Part shown: positions 6,925-11,371 of the stretch, piece after piece
Position numbering within the stretch: position 1 is the first letter of the stretch
Layout: each line of letters starts with the position of its first letter
Source of the DNA: an uncultured Spirochaetales bacterium
GTDB taxonomy: Bacteria > Spirochaetota > Spirochaetia > Sphaerochaetales > Sphaerochaetaceae
Direction of reading: 5' to 3'
Assembly (NCBI GenBank): GCA_934276485.1
Contig: CAKQTE010000030.1
Span: 1 to 11,371, forward strand
DNA length: 11,371 nt
The notes under the pieces: model-generated
The model's input: only the letters and a program-made list of their open reading frames with translations
The model's database searches: none
What the model was told of the DNA's origin: nothing
Position numbers and translations under genes: made by a program

Positions 6925-8508
6925 ATGCCTTCAGATGACGAGAAGAAGATTGTAGAAGTCCCTGCTAAAGACAAGGGTGGAAAGACAAATGTTAGTGCTA
7001 ATGGCGCTAAAGAGGCAAAGATCAAGAAGCCACATAAATCACTTGCGTGGTTCTTTGGTGTTCTAATCCTAATCCTTATTTCTATCACATTCATTCTACC
7101 AACAACTGTATTTACAAGCTCAAATGCTAATCAGCCTGTATTTGGTAAATACAATGGCAAGAAGATTCGCCTTGAAGCAGATAGCTATTTCTACTATCAG
7201 ATTCAGAACTATGCTAACTACTATGCTCAGCAATACAATGGCTCTGTTCCAGAATCAGCATGGGCAACAATTTACTATCAGGCATTCCAATCAGCTCTTG
7301 TACATGAAGCTGTAGATGAGATGGCAAAGGGTGCAAAGATCATTGCATCAAAGAAAGCTGTTACAGAAGGCGTTATCGATTCAGGTTACTGGAATAATGA
7401 AGAAGGCGTTTTTGATGAAGCAAGATATAAGAGTGCAACAAACTCTGAAAAAGCAGAAATCACAAACAAGGTTAAGGCTTCCCTTCCAGATGCAATGGTT
7501 CTAACAGATATCCAGAGTGCAAAGATTTCAGAAAAAGAAGCTGCATTCATCTCCGAGATCTCAAATGACGCAAGATCATTTGACTATCTTGTAGTTGGAC
7601 CAAACTCATATGGAGACGCTGAAGCAACAGTATATGCAAACAACAACCCAGAACCTTTCATGCAAGTAGTTCTTTCTGCTGTTTCATACGAGACAGAGAC
7701 AGAAGCCAATGATATGCTCACAGCTTTGACAAGCGGAACAAAGACATTCGAGGAAGCTGTAGAGACTAGCATCGATGGCTACAAGGCCAAAAATGGTGTA
7801 ATGGGAACTGTTTACAAGTACCTACTTGATTCTGTTCTATCCTCTTCCGGTGTTGAAGGAGCATCTGACACAGTATTCTCAACAAAGGCAGGAGAGTTTG
7901 TAGGACCATACAAGACATCAGCAGGCTACACAATCTTCAGAGTTGACGAAGAGCCTAAGATGGCAGACCTTGCTGACAGCACAGTTCTTTCAAATGTCAA
8001 GTCATACATTGCACAGAACGACAGCGCTATCATGACACCATACCTAGCAGAAGTTGCTAAGGAAGCTTACACTCTCGCTCAGAGTGATATCGATGAAGCT
8101 ATCGCTAAGTACAGCCTAGGATATTACTCAGTTGATGATGTTGCTCAGAACCCTGGAGATTCAGGCCTTGTTTACTCATTCAACGCAGCAGATTCCGCAG
8201 GCTACCTAACAACAGCATCTAGTGACACAGAGTACCTACAGAAGCTATTCACAGCAGACTTTGGTACAGTTCTCGAGCCACAGCTTGTAAATGGTAGCTA
8301 TATCATCACAATTCCACAGGAATCAACAAACTCTGAAGATGATGCTAATAGCTATGTCAGCTATATGAAGCAGATGATTCCTACTATGTACAACTACTAT
8401 GTTAGCCAGTTCGTTCTACAGGATTTGCAGAACGCAATTCTTGCTTCCGACAAAGTTGAAAACAACTTCTTCAATGTCTTCTACAGCAAGATGCTTGGCT
8501 CAAACTAA
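6925..8508 (+). CDS. Membrane-anchored SurA/PpiD-like periplasmic folding factor
   Basis: The 527-residue product has a charged cytoplasmic N-terminus (1-38), one membrane anchor (about 40-60, ending ILPTTVF) and a large periplasmic part. Residues about 73-235 resemble a SurA-type N-terminal domain (FGKYNGKKIRLEADSYFYYQ, then helical). A parvulin-like domain follows at about 245-342, with the typical FEEAVE, KAGEFVGPYKTSAGY and IFRVDEE. The parvulin catalytic histidines are not where expected: the first strand reads VVLSAVSYET rather than the usual HIL, and the second site is GYTIF rather than GYHII. It may therefore work as a chaperone rather than an isomerase, as is known for PpiD's own domain. 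Its likely clients are exported and outer-membrane proteins, such as the barrel protein encoded divergently. The start is supported by AAAGAGG eight bases upstream. A strong terminator follows, so the gene appears monocistronic. Confidence 0.82.
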   Translation: MPSDDEKKIVEVPAKDKGGKTNVSANGAKEAKIKKPHKSLAWFFGVLILILISITFILPTTVFTSSNANQPVFGKYNGKKIRLEADSYFYYQIQNYANYYAQQYNGSVPESAWATIYYQAFQSALVHEAVDEMAKGAKIIASKKAVTEGVIDSGYWNNEEGVFDEARYKSATNSEKAEITNKVKASLPDAMVLTDIQSAKISEKEAAFISEISNDARSFDYLVVGPNSYGDAEATVYANNNPEPFMQVVLSAVSYETETEANDMLTALTSGTKTFEEAVETSIDGYKAKNGVMGTVYKYLLDSVLSSSGVEGASDTVFSTKAGEFVGPYKTSAGYTIFRVDEEPKMADLADSTVLSNVKSYIAQNDSAIMTPYLAEVAKEAYTLAQSDIDEAIAKYSLGYYSVDDVAQNPGDSGLVYSFNAADSAGYLTTASSDTEYLQKLFTADFGTVLEPQLVNGSYIITIPQESTNSEDDANSYVSYMKQMIPTMYNYYVSQFVLQDLQNAILASDKVENNFFNVFYSKMLGSN

Positions 8509-8529
8509 TAACAAAATAAAGCAAGCACG

Positions 8530-8555
8530 GGCGCTCAGGATTTGGGCGCCTTTTT
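8530..8555 (+). terminator. Strong intrinsic terminator after the folding-factor gene
   Basis: GGCGCTCA (8530-8537), loop GGATT, and TGGGCGCC (8543-8550) form an 8-base stem with one G-U pair, followed at once by TTTTTCTTT. It lies 21 bases after the stop codon at 8508. It isolates this gene from the helicase downstream. Confidence 0.93.
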
Positions 8556-8589
8556 CTTTGCAATAATACAATCTTTCTAATTACAGATA

Positions 8590-8625
8590 TTGAAAGACAA
8601 TAATGAATTATGTACACTCAAGTGT
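8590..8625 (+). promoter_or_regulatory. Sigma-70 promoter of the helicase gene, with a palindrome over the -10
   Basis: TTGAAA (8590-8595, five of six) and TACACT (8613-8618, four of six) are 17 bases apart. The start site would be near 8625, giving a leader of about 25 bases that contains AAGGA before the ATG at 8651. ACACT-CA-AGTGT (8614-8625) is an inverted repeat covering the -10 and the probable start site, so it could be an operator. Confidence 0.5.
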
Positions 8626-8650
8626 TACTAATTGAAAATAAGGAATTAAA

Positions 8651-10522
8651 ATGGATTTATTGCCAGCATTTGCATCTCTTGGGCTTTCTGAAGAAACATT
8701 GAAAGCATTGGAGATGAAGGGCTTTGAAGAGCCTACAGAAATTCAGAAAGCTTGTATCCCATTGCTACTGCAGGAAGGAACCGAAGTAGTAGGACAAGCA
8801 CAGACAGGTACAGGAAAGACAGCAGCTTTTGCACTTCCTATAATTGAAACACTAGATTGCTCAAGACGCGATGTACAAGCTCTTATTCTAGCTCCTACAA
8901 GAGAGCTCGCATTGCAGGTTTCAGAAGAGATCAATTCCCTCAAGGGCGACAGACGCCTGGACATTGCACCTATTTATGGTGGTGCAAGCATGGAAAACCA
9001 GCTTAAGAAACTAAGAAAAGGCATTCAGATTGTCGTAGGAACGCCAGGAAGAATCCTAGACCATATCAGAAGAGGCTCATTGAAGCTTGATGAGTTGGAA
9101 TTCATGGTACTAGATGAAGCAGATGAAATGCTCGATATGGGATTTATCGAAGATATTGAAGAGGTATTGAAAGCAGTTCCTGAAGAAAAGAGAATGCTTA
9201 TGTTCTCTGCTACAATGCCACCTGAGATTCTAAAGCTATCACAGCAGTTCATGAAGAAACCAGAGCTTGTTAGAACACAAAAACAAGACATGTCTTCAAC
9301 AGCTACAGATCAAATCTACTATGAAGTAAGAGAGTCTGACAAAATCGAGGCCCTTACTAGAATCATCGATAGAGATCCAGATTTCTATGGCGTTGTATTC
9401 TGTAGAACAAAACTACAGTGCGATGAAGTTGCAAAGAAGCTTGTCGATAGAGGCTACGATGCAGCAGCACTGCATGGCGACCTATCTCAGAGAGAAAGAG
9501 AGAATATCATCAAGCGCCTAAAGACAAAGCAGCTTGAGATCCTTGTTGCAACTGACGTTGCTGCTAGAGGTTTGGATATCAAGGATCTGACACACGTAAT
9601 CAACTACTCTCTTCCTCAGGATCCAGAGATCTATATCCACAGAGTTGGAAGAACTGGAAGAGCAGGAAGAACAGGTACAGCTATTACATTCATCACTCCA
9701 TCAGAGGCAAGAAAGTTCTCTTATATCAAGAGAGCATCAAAGTCCGAAATCAGAAGAGAAGAAGTTCCTACTGCAGATGAAGTAATCGAGTCAAAGCGCT
9801 TGAGAATCAAGAATGAGCTTGAGAACGCAATCCAGCAAGATGCTCGCAGAGACTATAGAGAGCTTGCACTCTCTCTTCTTGAAGATAACGACCCTGTTGC
9901 AGCTGTTTCTTCTCTATTGGAGTACTTCTACAAAGATGAGCTTGATAGATCTCAATACAAGAACATTGAGGTGTTAAGAAAGCCTGAGAAGAAGAACAAG
10001 AGAGACAGAGAAAGAGACGAAAAACAGAAGAGTGCTGATAAGAATCGTCCATATGATAGAGTTGAGGAACCAAGCCTCGATGAAAAGGGTTACACAAGAC
10101 TCTTTATCGCAAGAGGTAGAAACGATGGTCTTACAAAGAGGGATCTTGTTAATATCATCATGGCTCAATCAGGAGCTAGCAATGATGATATCCATGATGT
10201 ACAGGTTATGGAAGAATTCTCATTTGTTAATGCACCATATGCTGTTGCTGAACATATCTTGAAGGTATTTGGAAAGAGAAACTATGGCGGCTCAAAGCCA
10301 CTTGTAACTAGGGCTAAAGCTGATCCTAAGGGACAAATAAGAGCCAAGAAAGATAAAGAAAGCTCTCCAAAGAGAGGAACTCGTGGCAAAGCTCGATCAG
10401 AGATGAGACAGGAGGAATTCGAGGACTCAAAGTATCGCTATAGAAGAGACTCCAAATCCCACTCTCACTCAAATAGATCTCACTCAGGATCAAAAGGCAA
10501 AAGAAATAGAAGCCACAGATAA
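8651..10522 (+). CDS. deaD: DEAD-box ATP-dependent RNA helicase, DeaD/CsdA type with DbpA RNA-binding domain
   Basis: All helicase motifs are present in order: Q motif FEEPTEIQ (25-32), motif I AQTGTGKT (50-57), PTRELA (82-87), TPGR (131-134), DEAD (155-158), SAT (186-188), VVFCRTK (248-254), HGDLSQRERE (275-284), VATDVAARGLDI (299-310) and HRVGRTGRAGR (330-340). A helical segment and a charged linker (about 380-475) follow. A DbpA-type RNA-binding domain (about 480-556) starts YTRLFIARGRNDGLTKRDLV. The tail (about 557-623) is rich in Arg, Lys, Ser and His (SHSHSNRSHSGSKGKRNRSH) and probably disordered. This is the DeaD/CsdA layout: cytoplasmic RNA unwinding in ribosome assembly and mRNA decay, often cold-induced. 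The start has AAGGA six bases upstream. No cold-shock leader is evident, as the predicted leader is short. The gene ends four bases from a convergent gene. The gene symbol is by class. Confidence 0.93.
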   Translation: MDLLPAFASLGLSEETLKALEMKGFEEPTEIQKACIPLLLQEGTEVVGQAQTGTGKTAAFALPIIETLDCSRRDVQALILAPTRELALQVSEEINSLKGDRRLDIAPIYGGASMENQLKKLRKGIQIVVGTPGRILDHIRRGSLKLDELEFMVLDEADEMLDMGFIEDIEEVLKAVPEEKRMLMFSATMPPEILKLSQQFMKKPELVRTQKQDMSSTATDQIYYEVRESDKIEALTRIIDRDPDFYGVVFCRTKLQCDEVAKKLVDRGYDAAALHGDLSQRERENIIKRLKTKQLEILVATDVAARGLDIKDLTHVINYSLPQDPEIYIHRVGRTGRAGRTGTAITFITPSEARKFSYIKRASKSEIRREEVPTADEVIESKRLRIKNELENAIQQDARRDYRELALSLLEDNDPVAAVSSLLEYFYKDELDRSQYKNIEVLRKPEKKNKRDRERDEKQKSADKNRPYDRVEEPSLDEKGYTRLFIARGRNDGLTKRDLVNIIMAQSGASNDDIHDVQVMEEFSFVNAPYAVAEHILKVFGKRNYGGSKPLVTRAKADPKGQIRAKKDKESSPKRGTRGKARSEMRQEEFEDSKYRYRRDSKSHSHSNRSHSGSKGKRNRSHR

Positions 10523-10526
10523 ACTC

Positions 10527-10856
10527 TCAAATATGAGTGTAATCATCATAACGCTCTTGAAGAAGCTTACGCATATAGCCATCCTTCTTCTTGAGCATCC
10601 TAGAGCCTCTTGTAATTTTGCAGAGGCTCATTTTTCTCTTTGTTGCAATATCTCTTTGGCTTATTCCTTGATACAAGTCATCCATCAAGAGATATCTTTG
10701 GATTATGTCTATCGTCTCACGAGGGGTCAAAAGATCCTCTAAAAGAGCATTCATTTCATCTGTATCTGTAATAGAACACAATAAGGAAGTCAAAAACTCC
10801 TTTGCATCCTTCTCTTCTTCTGTCAAATCAATATTATCGCTCACACTATTTGCCAT
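10527..10856 (-). CDS. YerC/TrpR-like DNA-binding protein
   Basis: The 109-residue product has the Trp-repressor superfamily core: LLTPRETIDIIQRYLLMDDL (42-61), then a helix-turn-helix at about 63-88, QGISQRDIATKRKMSLCKI followed by TRGSRMLKK. The SQRDIA and KITRGSR signatures match the YerC/YecD family of TrpR-related proteins, usually about 100 residues and dimeric. Their effector is generally not known; tryptophan binding should not be assumed. The N-terminal 20 residues are acidic and somewhat longer than the core family. The ATG at 10854-10856 has no Shine-Dalgarno but lies exactly seven bases after a good -10, so the mRNA is probably leaderless. The gene converges on the helicase with a four-base gap. 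The tip of an IS605-type element lies about 100 bases upstream of the start. Confidence 0.85.
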   Translation of the reverse strand: MANSVSDNIDLTEEEKDAKEFLTSLLCSITDTDEMNALLEDLLTPRETIDIIQRYLLMDDLYQGISQRDIATKRKMSLCKITRGSRMLKKKDGYMRKLLQERYDDYTHI

Positions 10857-10862
10857 AAGCTA

Positions 10863-10891
10863 AATTTATCGGAGCTTTCTTCTTTGGTCAA
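10863..10891 (-). promoter_or_regulatory. Sigma-70 promoter of the YerC-like gene (leaderless)
   Basis: On the minus strand TTGACC (10891-10886, five of six) and TAAATT (10868-10863, four of six) are 17 bases apart. Six bases separate the -10 from the ATG, so position +1 falls on the A of the start codon. No purine-rich ribosome-binding site lies in the usual window. A second TTGACA further upstream has no matching -10. Confidence 0.55.
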
Positions 10892-10959
10892 TCTGAAAGT
10901 TATTGTCAATAAGACATAGAAGAATCTATTGAGGATGTATTTGTTTTTCTACCTACTTT

Positions 10960-11094
10960 TTGACGTACTCCAACGGCTGAAGCCTGTTGGATTCTGGCCC
11001 TGCAAGCGATGAATGCACCCGAAGGCGTCTTACTCCATCTCGAACCTCTGAGGCCCGTCCAGCCTCAGTTATTTATAAGTGGCCTAAACCACTT
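10960..11094 (-). ncRNA. Omega-RNA (right-end guide RNA) of the IS605-type element
   Basis: TnpB proteins use a guide RNA made from the 3' end of tnpB and the element's right end. Four stems can be read on the minus strand in order: AAGTGG/CCACTT (11094-11077) around the tnpB stop codon; CTGAGGC/GCCTCAG (11068-11048); CGCC-UUCG-GGUG (11027-11016), a classic UUCG tetraloop with one G-U pair; and CCAAC-GGCT/AGCC-GTTGG (10990-10970) with one bulged base. The tip GTCAA ends at 10960, where the scaffold would end and the guide begin at 10959. The exact 5' end is unknown and may lie inside tnpB. The scaffold shows no visible decay. Confidence 0.62.
10970..10990 (-). repeat. Right-end subterminal hairpin of the IS605-type element
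   Basis: CCAAC and GGCT (10970-10978) pair with AGCC (10981-10984) and GTTGG (10986-10990), leaving T10985 bulged. A single bulge in the end hairpin is typical of the single-strand structures recognised by Y1 transposases. It lies five bases inside the GTCAA tip and also forms the last stem of the guide-RNA scaffold. Confidence 0.6.
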
Positions 11095-11246
11095 CTAATT
11101 TATTAAGCATCCTCAATCCTTCGTTCTTCAGATTTATGGCAGCATTTTCGTCCCTGTCCATTTCCAAAGAACAGGCTTCGCACTTGAAGGTCCTCCTTCT
11201 GAAATCCTTCATATCATGATTCAGTGCACCACAGCGTGAGCAGACC
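11084..11246 (-). pseudogene. tnpB: TnpB C-terminal fragment (zinc ribbon and last RuvC motif), interrupted by IS66
   Basis: The minus strand encodes VCSRCGALNHDMKD, then a basic patch, FKCEACSLEMDRDENAAINL and a short tail to a TAG stop. The two Cys pairs (CSRC and CEAC) are the OrfB zinc ribbon (PF07282), and the Asp in DRDENAA is the third RuvC catalytic acid. The other catalytic acids and the DNA/RNA-binding half are absent from this window. Upstream of 11246 the frame enters unrelated sequence and meets TGA at 11279-11281, so a TTG at 11273-11275 could start only a 63-residue fusion. The break coincides with a GTAAGCGG sequence, the expected end of an IS66 element. This copy cannot make a working nuclease. 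Confidence 0.85.
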
Positions 11247-11276
11247 GTAAGCGGTAAATAAATAGCTATCCCCAAA

Positions 11277-11304
11277 GCTCAACTCAACGATTAGAGTTTT
11301 GAGC
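11277..11304 (+). promoter_or_regulatory. Hairpin abutting the IS66 tnpB start codon
   Basis: GCTCAA-CTC (11277-11285) pairs with GAG-TT-TTGAGC (11294-11304), a 9-base stem with a two-base bulge and an 8-base loop. The stem ends at the base before the ATG and pairs three of the four bases of AGAG (11293-11296), the only candidate ribosome-binding site. It may limit translation from transcripts that enter from outside. Confidence 0.45.
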
Positions 11305-11371
11305 ATGAACATTGATTTTGAAAGATATACGTATTACATACGACCAGGGGTCACCGACATGAGAAAGGGAG
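11305..11371 (+). CDS. tnpB: IS66 accessory protein TnpB (Orf2), N-terminal 22 codons (cut by window edge)
   Basis: The plus strand from ATG 11305 reads MNIDFERYTYYIRPGVTDMR then KG before the window ends. The segment YIRPGVTDMRKG is the hallmark N-terminus of the IS66 Orf2/TnpB family (PF05717), about 110-120 residues, needed with the TnpC transposase for IS66 movement. This protein is unrelated to the RNA-guided nuclease of the same name in the adjoining IS605 remnant. TnpC should follow outside the window. The only candidate ribosome-binding site, AGAG at 11293-11296, lies in a hairpin. Confidence 0.85.
   Translation, partial: MNIDFERYTYYIRPGVTDMRKG

Larger units (their letters stand above)
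10960..11246 (-). mobile_element. IS605-type element, right-end remnant (tnpB 3' end plus right end)
   Basis: The minus strand carries the last part of tnpB, a hairpin-rich non-coding stretch and a terminal hairpin followed by GTCAA (10964-10960), the usual right tip of IS605/IS1341-type elements. The upstream side is cut at 11246 by an IS66-type end. The rest of the element must lie beyond the IS66 copy, outside the window. No tnpA is visible here; the tnpA at the left edge belongs to a separate copy on the same strand. Confidence 0.75.
11247..11371 (+). mobile_element. IS66-family element, left end (partial)
   Basis: GTAAGCGG starts at 11247, at the point where tnpB homology stops. IS66 ends characteristically begin GTAA, and 58 bases inside is the start of an IS66 accessory gene. 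Insertion should have duplicated eight target bases: AGCAGACC (11239-11246) would be expected again beyond the other end. There is no room for orf1 (tnpA), so this is a form starting with orf2. The element runs off the right edge. Confidence 0.78.

Noticed and set aside
6831..7094. 87-residue minus-strand open frame
   Set aside because: Overlaps the start of the folding-factor gene, whose start has a good Shine-Dalgarno and a clear membrane anchor.
9807..10262. Overlapping open frames on both strands within the helicase C-terminal part
   Set aside because: The sense frame is continuous with helicase and DbpA-type domain homology, and the others have no support.
1..11371. CRISPR array, tRNA or rRNA genes, phage or toxin-antitoxin genes
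   Set aside because: No spaced direct repeats, cloverleaf, rRNA segments or recognisable defence or phage proteins were seen on either strand.

Overview
The window looks like a low-GC (about 40% by eye) diderm bacterium, most plausibly a spirochaete of the Treponema/Sphaerochaeta type. This is an inference. It rests on a signal-peptide outer-membrane barrel ending in Phe, a membrane-anchored SurA/PpiD-type periplasmic folding factor, two glycolipid-type glycosyltransferases of the kind that make glycosyl-diacylglycerols, and a YerC/TrpR-like protein. No RNA gene or marker settles the taxon.

Layout. (1) 1-240, minus strand: the left end of an IS200/IS605-type element, with the first 58 codons of its Y1 transposase tnpA and a leader rich in hairpins. 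(2) 420-2897, plus: an 825-residue RND/MMPL-type membrane exporter, closed by an intrinsic terminator. (3) 2982-6642, minus, in the order of transcription: outer-membrane barrel protein, GT4 glycosyltransferase (GTG start), MurG/MGDG-synthase-like glycosyltransferase. This group converges on the exporter. (4) 6925-8508, plus: membrane-anchored parvulin-like folding factor with a strong terminator. (5) 8651-10522, plus: DEAD-box RNA helicase of the DeaD/CsdA class with a DbpA-type RNA-binding domain. (6) 10527-10856, minus: YerC/TrpR-like DNA-binding protein, tail to tail with the helicase. (7) 10960-11371: a nested mobile-element scar. The 3' end of an IS605-type tnpB with its right-end/omega-RNA region is cut, just before the zinc ribbon, by an IS66-family element whose accessory gene tnpB (orf2) begins at 11305 and runs off the window.

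How the parts may work together. The two glycosyltransferases, the barrel protein and the exporter suggest a cell-envelope locus: glycosylation of a membrane lipid at the inner membrane, with possible movement across the periplasm. The periplasmic folding factor would fit the same theme through outer-membrane protein biogenesis. Only proximity and family knowledge support this link.

The less ordinary signals are in the control regions. Two genes (the exporter and the YerC-like gene) have no Shine-Dalgarno sequence but have good sigma-70 hexamers placed so that transcription would start at or within a few bases of the ATG, pointing to leaderless mRNAs. The tnpA leader can fold so that its Shine-Dalgarno is fully paired. 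An apparently intact omega-RNA scaffold survives although its own tnpB is broken.
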